From assembly GCF_008831285.2 (NCBI RefSeq), contig NC_045146.1, positions 3,498,001 to 3,562,000 on the forward strand: DNA of 64,000 nucleotides, written 5' to 3'. Both the position numbers and the translations under genes were made by a program. Position 1 is the stretch's first letter. Each line of letters opens with the position of its first letter. This DNA is from Nymphaea colorata (lineage: Eukaryota; Streptophyta; Magnoliopsida; Nymphaeales; Nymphaeaceae). Below the pieces are notes generated by a model. The model searched no databases. It saw nothing but the letters and a program-made list of their open reading frames with translations, and was not told where the DNA came from. Shown piece after piece: positions 30,329-52,429 of the stretch.

Positions 30329-31330
30329 TGCTATCAGAGCTGGAGAATATGAAATGGTGTAGGAGAACTAGATGTTTCTCTTTTCTTGAGGTGATTCTTC
30401 ATATTCCCTCTATTAATCTATTATGTTTATAGCTGCATTAGGGTTTTAGATTGAAGTTATGCACCGGGTCAGTTTTGGATGAGGTTTGTTGGACCTTGTT
30501 TTGTATTTGTTGGCAACCTATGTAAGTGTCACTTTTTTGTTTCACCGTGTTGTTTGCTGATTGTTATTGTGGTGACATGGGGATCGAAAGTTTCTCCATC
30601 ATTAGAAGGTTGTTCGATTGTAGCTTGCTGTTTTTTCATGTTATAGTTGTTTTGCTTTTGTGTTGGATACAGTCAATATTAGTATTTGCTATGACTGCAT
30701 TTTGTTTGTTAAATCATGCAAGTATAGATAAAAAAGAGGTTTAGCTAGTGATAGCTGTAAAGTTTGATGGTTCAAATTATGCATACTAGACTGAATATAT
30801 GAAATTCATTTTGAAAGGATTTGGATTTTGGAATTATGTAGATGGGTCTAATAAAAAACCAGAAGAAGACAATGAGGACTTTGAGAAAGCTTGTGGTGAA
30901 CTGATAAAATTAATTCAAAGGTGAAGCCTCAGATACTTGAAGCTATGGAACCAAGCACAGTCCTGAGCGTAGTTAAATTTGAAAGTGCAAGAGACATTTA
31001 AGCCAAAACTGAGGAAGACGATACCAATTGGCTCAATATTGGAGAAGTCTTAGGCAAAGAGATGAGTCTATTCACTCTATTCAAGTTGTTTTCATAAATA
31101 TCATATGACCTTTCCATGATGTTTCCTAATGTGAAATTTCAGAAGTGTAAATAATGTTGAAATATAGAAAGCTAGAATCTGATGCAAGAGGCCATAAATA
31201 TGTCATAGATTCTTTAATGGTTTTAAGGGCTAAATTTGAAAGTGTAAGAAGCATATTGCCAAAAGTTGTCTTCTTAATTAGCCTAAAATGTTTCTAAGTT
31301 CACGGTTGAAGAGACTAAAAATAAATTTAG
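30329..31330 (+). mobile_element. Ty1/copia 5' remnant: primer-binding site and gag fragment
   Basis: TGCTATCAGAGC at 30329-30340 matches the plant copia initiator-Met-tRNA primer site (TGGTATCAGAGC) at 11 of 12 positions. About 420 bp later, from about 30755, translation gives VKFDGSNYAY, MKFILKGFGFWNYVDGS and further gag-like text with several stops, typical of the N-terminal copia gag. No protease, integrase or reverse transcriptase follows, so this is a 5' fragment in the same orientation as the 16-20 kb element. Confidence 0.7.
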
Positions 31331-31570
31331 GTACCGAGTCACTGACAACCACAGATAGAAAATAATATTTTCACGCAATCCGTTCAAACTAATAGTGCAT
31401 GATCATAACAAAGCCACCATGAAAAAAAAAGGCAATCGATTTTAGTCCTACCCTTCTGAAACTTCCACATATAACATGGGGAAACAAACAATTAATTCAC
31501 ATCTAAAACCCGACAACCAAGAAACAAGAAATCAATTTCCATAATAGTCATCTAAAATTCATCTGAAATT

Positions 31571-32400
31571 TCACCCAAGAAAGCGTGATCCTTTCCCTAA
31601 AATGCTCAAACCCATTATTATTCCCCAGAAAGACTCAATTTCAACAGGCCACCACCCGAAGAAATCCTCGAAAATTGAGATGCTCGCCATTGCTAGCACT
31701 GAACTCCTCCTTGTACCAAAACAAGGGAAACAACCCATGAGGGAGCTGTTCTCTCCCAACACAAAGTGCAGCAAGCCGGACACTCACGATCGTAAAAGAG
31801 GCCGAATGAGGAGAAGCAGAACCCGCACCAGAGAGTGCTGAAGAGGCAAACCGTCATAAGCAGAAATAGACCGCGCAAGGAGTAAAGAAAACTAGCCGCA
31901 CGATGAAAGTGGAATATAAAACCAGTGGGAAGAAAAGGGAGGGAGGGAAGGAGGAGAAGCGGACTAGATGGACCAAAGAAGCTTAACCGCCGACGAGGAA
32001 GAAAAGGGGCAGCAAAGCTGCGCAGGGTGATGCCACTGCAGACACCAATGGCTACAGGACGACGAAGGAATGGGAGCGCCCGCCGGCAGCCATCATAGAC
32101 AATAACGGTTGCTGGCAAGAAGGAGAACGCGAGCGATTGTTCATTTTCCCTAGAAACCAGAGACAGAGCACACACAAGAGAGAGAGAGAGAGAGAGAGAG
32201 AAAGCAACAGAGGCTACCTTACTATGGCTAGGCTGCTGAACATTCAGTGGTGGTTCCTTCCGCTGCGGAAGATGCCGTGGTGGAAATCAACAATTTACGG
32301 CGGTAGTGGACGTAGTGGTTGTTGCTGCGTGAGAATGTGCGAGATGAGAATGAAGCCAACGGGCAAAATTTTTGTCTGCGGGTAAATGTCGCACCTCAAT
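31571..32400 (-). pseudogene. GC-rich 5'-leader-like region with an isolated MGCFPCFG start; possible truncated receptor-like cytoplasmic kinase exon
   Basis: On the minus strand a pyrimidine-rich, relatively GC-rich 600-bp stretch, leader-like in composition, ends at an ATG (31738) encoding MGCFPCFG. That N terminus (Gly-2 for myristoylation, Cys-3 and Cys-6) is characteristic of PBS1-like receptor-like cytoplasmic kinases. A GT follows at once (G|GTACAAGG), but no kinase exon is visible downstream, where the copia gag remnant lies. It could be a beheaded or truncated gene, or chance. The overlapping 160-codon minus-strand ORF (31693-32175) has no recognisable domain. Confidence 0.25.
32176..32201. 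repeat. short (GA)n tract
   Basis: About 26 bp of GA. Confidence 0.9.
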
Positions 32401-32401
32401 A

Positions 32402-33042
32402 GGTCCGACAGATTTCCGTGGACAAACAGTATGTGCTCTCCCTTCAGAGCGCAGACACTCTTACCGCGCGTGATGGAACATGGACAGAACTGAAAAACGA
32501 GGGTCTCTATCCCTCGTTACAGTAACATCCACTCTCATCAAACGGCCCCTATAACGCCAAGGGTTCCCTGTCTAATGAGTGAAACAGGAAAACATTTTCT
32601 CTGTGGTACTGCATTCGTTTTCATACAACAATCCTTTTGCAGCTTCATTATCCAAGCAGGTTCTAAAGCATCACCTTGATCGAACATTCCGTTGAACATC
32701 ACAACGCTTTACAACATCAGAAAGCATGTATTGGAGAAAGCAAGAGATCAGGTCAAAATTGATCATGCTTGGGCTTATCTTACCTCAAATTGGACTAGCA
32801 TTATACCTCAAATTACATGTCCAGATGAACTCCCTCGAGATGCGACACACTCGCAAACATTGAATCAAGCTTCAAGAAAATTGTAAAACAGCATATACAG
32901 AATGAGGCCCGAACCACCACAGTAAGATATTATTTCTAACTTTATGGACAAACTAATATAGGGGACAGATCAGAGGAAACAAGAAACCTCAAGATCAGTC
33001 ATTTGATAGATATTATGTTACACCAGTAGAAAGTAGAGAACG
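32402..33042. other. intergenic / 3' flank of the PCO gene
   Basis: Likely holds the 3'UTR of the cysteine oxidase gene (next to 33043). Near 32541 the reverse complement reads GGGGCCGTTTGATG, similar to a DNA-element terminus, but no partner end was found. Confidence 0.4.
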
Positions 33043-42658
<9,616 letters not shown>

Positions 42659-43612
42659 TGCTATCTTCCTATACAAAGTCGTTGAGTTGCATCACCAAGA
42701 GCTAGCTCCTTGCTGACCTGCAAGAATTAAAAAGACAAAATAATAAAAAGTTGCATGTCCATCGTACACTCCCTTAAAAAATTATGCCATAGATTCTGTA
42801 CCCATTCTTCAAAGCCACTTTTTTCAAACAAATACAACTTTTGATGCTCATCAAAACAATGTGTCCAAGAACCTATCAAAAAAGAAAGAAAACTAAACCA
42901 AAATAGCTTTGCATCATTGGCTCTCTCAAAACGTGAAGACAATATTTTAATCAGCTCTCAAGTAAAGGCAAAATCAACAGAAAAGCAAATTGCTTCTAAA
43001 TGACCACTATATGTTCAAAACAAGAGTTTGTGTCTTTCCTATATGAAATACAATGCCAGTGTATGGAGAGTTTCAAACAAAATGCTTATCTACTTGTTTA
43101 CAATTACCAAATAACAAGATGTCAAAGGTTCAAATGTTAATAGTTGAAGCAATGGCAACAAGATGTTCATAGTTGCAACAGCAGTTCCTCTCCATATGTA
43201 ACTAAAATTGCATTGAGAAGAATTCAAAATGCATCTTTGCAAATAAAAGCCTCCCAGCAGATAAATGACTGCATACATCTATTCTTGCTTGTGCCTCAAA
43301 CAGAGTGTACCAATTTATGATGAAGCTAACATACTCAAGGGAAAACTTTTCCTATTACATATGGAAAGATTTCAGGAGCACCAAGCTGCTTCGCCGGTGC
43401 ATCAACAAAGTGATAAGCAGATAAGCATACAAGTCAATGAAAACCTTTGGAAGCAAAAGTTCTGCTAAACAATGACATATAGTTTACACCATATGATATT
43501 TTATGAAGATTACAACCAGAAAAAGATAGACAACATATAGTTCACACCATATAGCGCTTTGGTGACCGAATTTCCCTTGGGCAACTGAATGCCTTTATCT
43601 TTCCTCCATAGC

Positions 43613-43662
43613 CCTTCTTCTTCTTCTTCTTCTTCTTCTTCTTCTTCTTCTTCTTCTTCTTC
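43613..43662. repeat. (TTC)n microsatellite, about 50 bp
   Basis: Perfect TTC/CTT tract inside the probable PCO leader intron, directly before the minisatellite. Confidence 0.95.
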
Positions 43663-44110
43663 TATTAGTTGTTCCAATAGTAAGCCTCTAGCAGTATCGG
43701 TTCCTTCATTTTATATTAGTTATCCCAATAGCAAACTGCCAACTATGATCTTTCCTCATGTTCAATTGACATCAAACATACCCCCTATCCATATCACCTC
43801 CTTTGTTTTCTATTAGTTATTCCAATAGTAAACCTCTAGCTAGATCACCTTCTTCTTTTTCTATTAGTTATTTCAACAATAAGTCACTAGCCATAACAGC
43901 TTCAGTTCACTCCTCTCTCTCTCTCTCTCTCTCTCTCATTCTCTCTTTGTGGTTCCAACAGTAAGTCTCTAGCCATATCTTGTTTTCTATTAGTTGCCTT
44001 CCAACAGTAAGCCTCTAGCCATATTGCCTTCTTTTTCTGTTAGGTTGACTTCCAACAGTAGGCCTCTAACAATAGCACCTTCTTTTTTATTAGTTGTTCA
44101 GACAGTAAAC
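43661..44110. repeat. degenerate minisatellite, about 7-8 units of roughly 50 bp
   Basis: Units follow the pattern TTCTATTAGTTGTTCCAA, then (C/T)AGTAAGCCTCTAGCCATA, then a pyrimidine-rich spacer. Units start near 43661, 43713, 43809, 43860, 43945, 43985, 44035 and 44088. A (CT)n tract at 43914-43938 interrupts the array. Copies differ by substitutions and small indels. Confidence 0.8.
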
Positions 44111-45963
44111 ATTACTTTTGGGTGTCAAATAGGATATTTCCTTAGCTTCAATTCACCTCGAACTTGAAGTTTGCTCAAAACTTACATTGCATGTCAATAC
44201 CATTTAAGAATCAATAAGCCGTTACTTTTTGGATGCCTAATATACTGTCAAATAGGATTTTTAGCTTCAATCAACAACAAACTATTGATATTTGCTGAGA
44301 AAGTATATGCCATGCAAATCCATCTAACAACCAACTTGCTATCAATTTAATATTCAAAGACTAAAAGCTTAAGAATCAAACATGTTTCTGCAGACAATCT
44401 TGTTTAAAGTTTTTATTTTCTAAGAAATATCTCAAGACTTCTTTCTGGTTTTACTTAAATTAATAAAGAAGAACTATAAATGAAAGTTCTAGCAATGAAC
44501 TAGTTTCCAGTCTCAAAATTGCTTATAGTGGCACAATTTCCTTTCTATTCTCTTGTTGACATGTTGCCTTATTTTCCCCCTTTTTTTGTGGTTCCAAGTT
44601 CAACTAAACTTTTTTTTTTTACATGACATGACTTTTAGTTTGTCTTCCATGCACTTGTATGTATCAACTCATCACCAAGTGCTTTAGGCCTGAGGCAGCT
44701 GCTTCTTTGTAACAGTGACTAACTTAGGCAATTGTGCTTTAAATGGGAGTCTTACGAGCCAAAACAGACCCTTGGTGAATAATAGACAACATGTTGCCTG
44801 GTTATCAAATTTTGGTACAACAAGTGAAATGAAAGCACATAATTCATAGAAAGAGTGATGGAACTTTTGATGATAAAGGAAAAGAAGAAGAATAAAAATG
44901 GTAGTAGTTTGACAGGGAAAAAAAAGGAAGGCAACCATGATTATAATGGTGGTAATTGCATCCATTAACATAATAGGAATACAAATCTCATTTCATTCGA
45001 ATTATACAAAAATAGAGTTACATGTCCTCAGGCAAACACCTAATGGATTACTTAGTCATGGCCTGGATTGACCCAATTGACAGTGGAACGTGCTCACATT
45101 GTTTCTGATGAACTGACGGCTTCAAACCTTTTTGATGATCCCACAATCAATAGCTTAGCAGACAACTTTAAAATCACCCACATTAGACACTAGGGTTATT
45201 TGCATTATAAAGAAAACTACCAAAAATTCTATGGAATCTACGACGAGTATTTGTACGGTAAAAATATAGCTTGCAAACTATGCAAAGGCAGCTCAATGTT
45301 TAGAAAAAAACTTAAAAGGGTCAACTCTGGAAAAAGTAAATGCCAAAAAACCACAGGTTTACTCACACTAACTTGCAGTAAAAGGGAAGGCAAATAATCA
45401 ATCACTTAAACTCAACTTCATGATACATCAACACCAGTGACGTTGTCAAAAATCAATCAAGCACATTGAACCCGCGATTTCCTGCCGCAAGATCGCAGAA
45501 ACAAAGGCCATTCCAACGAAAAAAAAATCAAAAATTACACTCCAAATTCAAACAAAAAATGAAAACAAACCACAAAAATCAACCACAAACACATGGATCC
45601 CCCAGCCGCAACCGAACAAAGAAGAATTCAAACCTCAAACATTGAAATTGAAACACACACAGAAGCCACCCTGCAACACCACCCACAATTTGACGACCTA
45701 TCCACTAAAAGATGGCCGTGCAACCACTTGAAACCCGAAAAAAACAAGAAAATGGCTCTCAACAACGAACCAACTTCTCCATGAACGTGGAAACATTGGG
45801 GGGTAAAACGCCACAGGTTCAACAACCATAAATCATCAAACACACCTCAATTGCAACTCTAACCACACAAAAGCACCATGAAATCTCAGCAAGCGAGAAA
45901 GGGAGAGAGCGAGGAAGACGGAGAGTAATCTAACAGAACACTTGGGAAAGGAAGAGCGTACCT

Positions 45964-46110
45964 GAGCACAGAGAGAGAGAGGACGGGGGCGGCGAGCGAG
46001 GAGCGCGTGGACGGGATGGAAGAAGGGCAGATCGGGGATTCCTATATGCTTCTCTCCGGGTTGTTCGGGTTCGTTTCGTAAGATAGTATATCCAGATCCG
46101 ATAGTTGACC
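45964..46110 (-). promoter_or_regulatory. probable PCO 5'UTR exon and promoter region
   Basis: This segment and its surroundings (45900-46170) are clearly more GC-rich than the flanks, end in a consensus donor at the left, and contain CT-rich leader-like sequence on the minus strand. Overlapping minus-strand ORFs (45836-46172) show no domain and are not taken as coding. The exact transcription start is unknown. Confidence 0.4.
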
Positions 46111-46624
46111 GGAACGTCGTTGGCCCCACAGCCCCCCAGGGCGTCGGATATTCCTGGACGGGTTACGATCACAGGGTTCTACCTGGTTTCCTTTTTTCGG
46201 TCAACAACAGAAGGGCATCATTTTGTGGTCAAGGACGATTTTGGTCTTCCTTCAGTATTCACGAAGAACCATATCGGAAAAGGGCCTAAAGTCTGTCCCT
46301 ATTTAGAAGCCGACCTCAAGAACATTCGATATGTTTCTATTCTAGACTACCAATGCGTGGGATTTTATTTGATTATAGATCTAAATCCATACTTGTTTAT
46401 TCGATCTGATAAAGAAGTTGTAGTTTTGCAACTGAATCTGAACGTAGATTCAAGATTCAATAAAAATCCAACAGGAAAAGGACTTTTGAGTACCAGATGT
46501 AAATGTTAAATCTTGTGTTAGTTTGATTTGAATTCGGTGTTGGAAAATTAAGTTCGAGTTTGGCTAATATTTGATAGATTTGATGAGAACCAAGTAGGCC
46601 AGATTGGGTAAAAATCTAATGATG
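46111..46624. other. intergenic, one 134-codon plus-strand ORF without recognised motifs
   Basis: The ORF 46105-46509 crosses the PCO promoter side and shows no domain. I treat it as non-coding. Confidence 0.35.
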
Positions 46625-46950
46625 TACAACAGGTCAAGCCAACTCGAATTCGCCCTTCTAAGCTTGACTCGAACTTGAGATTAAGTTAAAACTCAAGTAA
46701 TAAAGGAGCCGACGAGCTCGACTCACTTAAACTCGACTTGGCTTATGTTTTACGTGTTTGTTAATCTTTAAGGAGATGTCGGTAATTTTTGTTGAATTTG
46801 AACACCCTTTTTATGGCTTTCATTTTCATCTAAAGAAAAAAAAAATGAACCAGTTGAATTTGAACACCCTTTTTATGGCTTTCATTTTCATTTATAGAAA
46901 AAAAAAACATGAATCAAGTGATCAGCTTAAACGAGTCGAGCTCGAGCTTG
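46625..46950. mobile_element. fragment of the CTCGAG-rich hAT-like element family
   Basis: CAAGCCAACTCGAATTCG, GCTTGACTCGAACTTGAG and GAGTCGAGCTCGAGCTTGCC match the arms of the 7688-8202 element. The terminal GGCTGCACA is not seen, so it is truncated. Confidence 0.5.
46791..46912. repeat. 62-bp tandem duplication
   Basis: GTTGAATTTGAACACCC at 46791 recurs at 46853. Both copies continue through TTTTATGGCTTTCATTTTCAT to a poly(A) run. It sits inside the element fragment above. Confidence 0.9.
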
Positions 46951-47936
46951 CCTCCTAACATGCCAAGCAAGTACTGGCCATAGCCGATGGGCTTTGGCCT
47001 TTTACTTTAGATTACTTTGACTCCAAAGCAAGTTTGGCCCCAAAGCAAGTTATAGCCATTGGCAAACCCGTGAATCAAAATTTGATCGCAGATGATTGGG
47101 TCACTGGGTTAACGAGTTGACTCATCGACTCGTTCGAGTATTCAAATAACCATAGTGTAAATCATTGCAGTTGAATCAAGCGAGTAGGCCTGAGTTAAGG
47201 TGGAGTCAATTAGGGGTGACAGGTTCGATTCATCTGATTTTGTCCTTGGGATTGGAAGTGGATCATGTGGTCGGGGTGTAATTCAGTGTTTGTTTTTATT
47301 ATTATAATACCGTACTTTAACAAGAATCATATGGGTCATCAATTCCGATGAGATCAAATGGTAAATATTAAGTTGCGAAGATGAAAAACAGCTATTTTTT
47401 CAATAGTCCAAAATACTCTTCAAAGTAGAAAAGAGAGAAAAAATGGGGAGATAAATGAGTTTCCTTAAATGAAATCCCATATCTTTAGAGGAGCATTTCT
47501 AACTCTTGAAAAAAAAAAAAAAAAAAACTTGACATATATATTTGCAATTTCCACCATTTAATATCTTTGGAATAACTCTCATGAAGTTTAGTATATATGG
47601 AAGTGTGGTTGCTATATATATATATATATTATACTTCCTGGAACTTTATGCCCGTGGTTTTCTATAGATTCGACCATACAATTCGATGTAAAATGTTAGA
47701 ATTCCAAAACTCAAAAAAGAATCACGCAAATCAGATTGATAAATTAGATTTTATAAGGTTTTGAAACTTGACATGCAATATAAAATCCAATCTAGATCCA
47801 GACGTTAAACTTTTAAGACTTATTTTTAAGTTATATATTTTCATACACAATATCTCTCTATACAGTTATATTTGTTAAAAGACCGTTTAAAGCAGTGAAA
47901 CGGGTACACAGGAAACATATTTGTGAAGATATGACC

Positions 47937-47939
<3 letters not shown>
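46951..47939. other. intergenic, no gene seen
   Basis: Contains further GACTC/GAGTC-rich patches near 47110-47170 and a short TA tract near 47612. Nothing coding. Confidence 0.45.

Positions 47940-48028
<89 letters not shown>
47940..48028. repeat. (TA)n microsatellite, about 88 bp
   Basis: Pure TA tract, the longest uninterrupted one in the window. Confidence 0.97.
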
Positions 48029-48029
<1 letters not shown>

Positions 48030-50339
48030 CATTCATGTTCTTGAAGATATTCCCAACTTTTTTGATTTGTTACTAGAAAAACTGGTTATTGTAACCTTTG
48101 TTAACATTAGACCTTGTTGAGTTAACGCGTTAAAATATCCAAATACTCTCCGGTAAGTTTTCCCAATATTCACCATCACCCATAAAACTATAGCCATTAC
48201 AGTTGGTGCATTATTTTTAACCATGTCATAATTTCTGAGATTTTTTTGCGTCTAAACTAGATAAGTGTGGAAAATGAAGATGTATGCTTGATTGCCAGAA
48301 CGCTTTAGGCATTTCTCTTGGAAATTTTCTCAAGGCATTATTGCATTTAAAAATTCTATTTCTGCTATTTCTTTTTTGGAGGATATTTTAAATTCTAATA
48401 ACACTGTGTTCTTGAAATAAATGTACTTATGACACACATTTCAAAAATGTCATGTTCCAAGAAACATGATTATAGCTAGTTGTTGTTTGTTAAATGTTGA
48501 AATCACAGCCGTAATCACATTATATTTTCCGGAAGAAGAACATGTTGTTTTCAAATAATGTATTTTAGGAACAGGTTTTACAAGAATACAATTTTTTTGT
48601 TCATCATATACCCTCTAAAGGCCCAATTATGCATGTGGCTGAACTTTATTAAACTATGTTACAAATGAATTGAAATCAAAGAATATTGGGGGGTGATCAG
48701 ATATTTAAAAACTGGTTAAAAGTGTCATATAATAAAAGCACTAACAATAGTTCATAGTATAGTGACTGTTGACGGTGCTTTTAACGACATACTATGCTAC
48801 ATTTAGCCCTATTTTTTTTAATATTTAGTCATACGGCAACATCAGCAGCCATAAGAATGTTGATAATCAAGAAACATACAACCACCTCAGTTAGATACAT
48901 AGAGACAAATATTTCAATTTGGATCCAAAAACCTACCAAAACTATTCCTAAATAGTCGGATATGGAACAAAAAAAAATTACATTCTATTAAGAAATCAAG
49001 TTAGATTTAAGTTTAAGAAATGACATCTGATCAGATATATATAAATATATGATTGGATCTTGATTTGAATCAGATTTGGTTTTAAATATATATCCTATAT
49101 TCAATACTCTTACATTTTGCAAATTGGCCATATTCAATTCAAAATTGAAATTTGCATACAGATGTAAATATCATATTCAGATTGTGAAATTGAACTTCGG
49201 ATTCAGGTATATAACTTTCTTTATTTGTATTTGAATTCATATTTAAACATAAATATGTGAATATCTGAAAAAAAAAATAGATATATTAAGCATATGTCCG
49301 TTTCAATCTCAATCTCTTGACATCCTTAAGTCTCTCTCTCTCATAAAATATCACAAAATGGGTTTTTTAAATCTCCCATGTTCAAAATCTCAAGAACCAT
49401 CAACCACCCCAAGGTTGTTAAGAACGAGGTCTCTCTCTCTCTCTCACACACACACTTACGGCACCAATTGAAGAAATGAAGAAGGGGAAGAAGAAGAAGA
49501 CATAAGGATTTTTTATGTGGTTCCAAGGCAAAGTTAATTTCAGAAAGATCAAGAAGACAAGAGAAAATAAGGATCAAGTCAAAACCATAAAAATTTGAAA
49601 TCACAAATGCCTTTACAAAATTTTTGTAGAAATAAGGAAAGTTTATTATGTATAGATGAGACTCCACACTCTAACAAGGATCACAAATACTTCAGCACCC
49701 CAAATATCATATGATCCCTCTGTTTGAGGTTGAATTAATTCTAGAGTCCACTGGATGTTGCCATGGAAGGTAGCAGCCGCTGTGCCCAATATCTAAAATT
49801 AGGCAAATGAATGGAACTTAACCTGAAGTTCCCCTCATTTTTTAACAAGTTGATAAATCTCCAAGATGATCTCAATTTTGTGAACAGTACCAATAGATAT
49901 TGAGTTGTGTTAGTTGCACAAAACTATATTTTCTCAGTTTGGATAGCGGAAAGGCTCCTCGGGGAAACGGGATTGTGACTCTCTTTTTGTGCTGCACAGG
50001 AAGAGACCCAAATGACAAAAGATCTATTGCTGGTTATTGTGCCTTCATTTGTAATAATCTAGTCACATGGAAAAGTAAAAACTACAGTATGGTTAGGGGC
50101 AGAGCAAAAAAATTTTCATGAGGAAGGCGGATTAAAGTTTTTAAATTTTGACTGGGCCCGAAATATCATTTTTCAAAAAATTTTATATAAAGCAAATGAA
50201 AAATTTTCTAAAATTTACATATATTTTTTTTTATAAAAAAAAATTGCAGTGGGGCCATGGCCCAAGCGGGCCCTAGCTTGTCTCTGCCCCTGAGTGTGGT
50301 TGCAAGGTGACTGCAAAAGCAACCACTCCATGGCCCTAG
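48029..50339. other. intergenic, no gene recognised
   Basis: AT-rich. A segment at about 50125-50290 is similar to 51890-52035: both have AAATTTTGAC, CATTTTTCAAAAATTTTATAT and TTTTCTAAAATTTACATAT, ending in a GGGGCC-rich or GGGGGACC stretch. These are probably copies of one small element family. Confidence 0.45.
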
Positions 50340-50680
50340 TGTATATCAAAGTAGGTGAAGTATGTGTTAAATGCCATTGGTATTACATTGGATGAACCAA
50401 TGAAATTGACATGCAACAACAGGACAGTTATATATATCAATGCTAACCTTATATTTCATGAAAACACTAAGCACATAGAAGTGAATTGCACAATTTAAAC
50501 AACTTGAATGAAAAGCAATAAGCAATTACTAATGCATTAGTAGAGACAACTTATGGCAAAGTTGATAAGTTGGAAATATTAGAAATTGAAATACCAACTT
50601 GAGGGGGAGGGTTGAGGAGAGTTGCGCAGCATCAAGAAGCTTCTAAACTTTGAGCTGATATAACCAATTCATGGAGTTAG
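50340..50680 (+). mobile_element. Ty1/copia 3' fragment (RNase H end, polypurine tract)
   Basis: Translation gives YINANLIFHENTKHIEVNC (about 50430-50490), the conserved copia RNase H C-terminal block. It is followed about 100 bp later by AACTTGAGGGGGAGGGTTGAGG, a polypurine tract and the start of an LTR remnant. Nothing upstream of RNase H is recognisable. Confidence 0.75.
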
Positions 50681-50712
50681 GAAGGCTAAATCCAACTGAT
50701 ATTATCAGTTAA

Positions 50713-50831
50713 CAGTGGCGGAGACAGAAAATTTTAGCTGATCATTCTTAACACAGGATAAATAAAAATTTTATAAAAGATTACACAAGCTAAGGTGGGC
50801 AACACCAACCCCATGGTAGCTCTGCTACTGC
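50713..50831. mobile_element. short MITE with CAGTGGCGGAG ends and target duplication
   Basis: CAGTGGCGGAG at 50713 faces CTCTGCTACTG at the right end (9 of 11 matching as inverted repeats). CAGTTAA is repeated on both sides (50706-50712 and 50832-50838). The 7-8 bp duplication suggests hAT. There is no coding capacity. Confidence 0.75.
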
Positions 50832-51252
50832 CAGTTAATATGTTATGACAAGCAACCGATAGCAGTCTTTCCAACCGGTAGCAGATTTGGCTTTAACATA
50901 TGGCACTGCAACAAAAGGTGCTTGAAGCCTAAAGGATTTGACATTTTTACACCAGCTTTTGTAACATGGAGATTTAACATATGGGCAGTTTTCCAATAAA
51001 ATCATTTCGTATTTATATATTGGTTGACCCCAATTTTTCATGTATTCATACATAAAATGCCCCTCAAATATATAGTAATTAATTAAGTAGCTTTTTAGCC
51101 AAATATGTCTGCCTCCACCACTGTATGCAACGTTTCACAAACTAATCATGCATTGACAAACTTGCAATTCAAGAAGATGAATGCATTTCACGTACTTTCT
51201 TACTCGCTTTGAGTAAAACTTATCTCAGCCACCAAACACGCCCAAGCTAACC

Positions 51253-51574
51253 ACTACCCACACTTCGTTAGTACATTTTAAATGACGATAGTTTTTTTTT
51301 TTCAACTATTTTACGATAAAGCTGAAAAACATAGGAAAAGTTCCGCATTTTTTTTAAAAAGAAAAAAATCCTAAAAAAATTAGAAAAAGGTAAAATAAAT
51401 GAAAAACTGACAAGAAACATAATTAGATAAAATGATAAAAATAATTTTTAGTAATGACTTTAAAGTAAAAATAATGAAAAAATGTGAAAAAAATATTTAC
51501 GTTTTTTTTTTGTTTTCATCATTTTTAACGTTATTATCATGTTTTGTCTAAAAAAGACGCCTTTTCTGTGACTA
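51253..51574 (-). mobile_element. AT-rich MITE-like element, copy A
   Basis: Aligns along its length, as the reverse complement, with 55677-56013. Shared blocks include TTTTACGATAAAGCTGAAAA, AAATGAAAAACTGACAAGAA and TAGATAAAATGATAAAAATA. The right end (read inward) is TAGTCACAGAAAAGGCG, close to the ends of copy B. Non-coding. Confidence 0.75.
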
Positions 51575-52429
51575 CAGACTCACAACAACAATAGCACCTT
51601 GGCCTTTTAGAGGGACAAAGAATCAGATTCTTGAAAAAGACAGGATGAAGTGAAAAGTAGCGGTTGTTCTTAAAGTTGGATCGATGCCAAATTCCTTGTG
51701 AGGGCTTTAGAATAAAAGGTTTGCATTATGTAGAGGTCAACGATTTGCCTTCTTTTTCTTTTCTTTTTGCCTTTGAACGACCGTTTCCCGGCGATAGACC
51801 ACCTTCACTCGGACTTGTGAACCTTTTCCCGGTAGATCACAAAAGACATTTTCCTGCCCGCTCTAGATTTTTCCGGTGATCGAGCCACGGCGAAGCTAGA
51901 AATTTTTGAGTTTTCAAATTTTGACACAGGTTGAAATGTCATTTTTCAAAAATTTTATATACGGTAAATGAAATTTTCTAAAATTTACATATAAATTAAA
52001 AAAAAAAATTGAAGGGGGACCAGAGCCCCAATGAGCCCCCTATCAACAACAGTTCACTCGAATCACTCGGCGGCCGCCACAAGTAATTGGGTGGAACAAA
52101 CTCCCTCTTCCCTCTATCTCTTTCTTAAGTCTCCACAAACATTGATGCCACTTAATTTTCTGGGCTCTCCCATCGGTTCGCCAAAATCTGTATTTTGTGG
52201 CCATGAATGTGAGGTTCATTTCTTCCATCCCTCTTTATGACCAATGTTGAAAACTGTGGTTATTTCTTTTCAGATTTTGTAATATTGTAAATAGGATGTT
52301 TCCCTTAATGCATGTTTGAAGTTCTCTATGTCTCCCGTCTTCATTCCTTATTAAATGGGAAATTTTCATTGCTCTCTCACAATATGCATGCACTATTGAG
52401 GAAAATACTATGTCCAAGCCAGTCTTGAG
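51575..52429. other. intergenic, repeat-like, no gene seen
   Basis: Includes the small element-like segment 51890-52035 noted under 48029-50339. ORFs here lack motifs. Confidence 0.4.

Larger units (their letters stand above)
42718..45963 (-). other. probable 5'UTR intron of the PCO gene
   Basis: The first coding exon has an acceptor (...TTGCAG) at 42718, 59 bp upstream of the ATG, so transcription must start further upstream. A good donor (CTCAG|GTACGC) occurs at 45963/45962 in a GC-rich segment. This gives a leader intron of about 3.2 kb. The pairing is inferred, not proven. Confidence 0.55.

Noticed and set aside
45836-46509. ORFs of 80-134 codons around the PCO leader
   Set aside because: GC-rich promoter/leader sequence; no domain, and the PCO start ATG is firmly placed at 42658.
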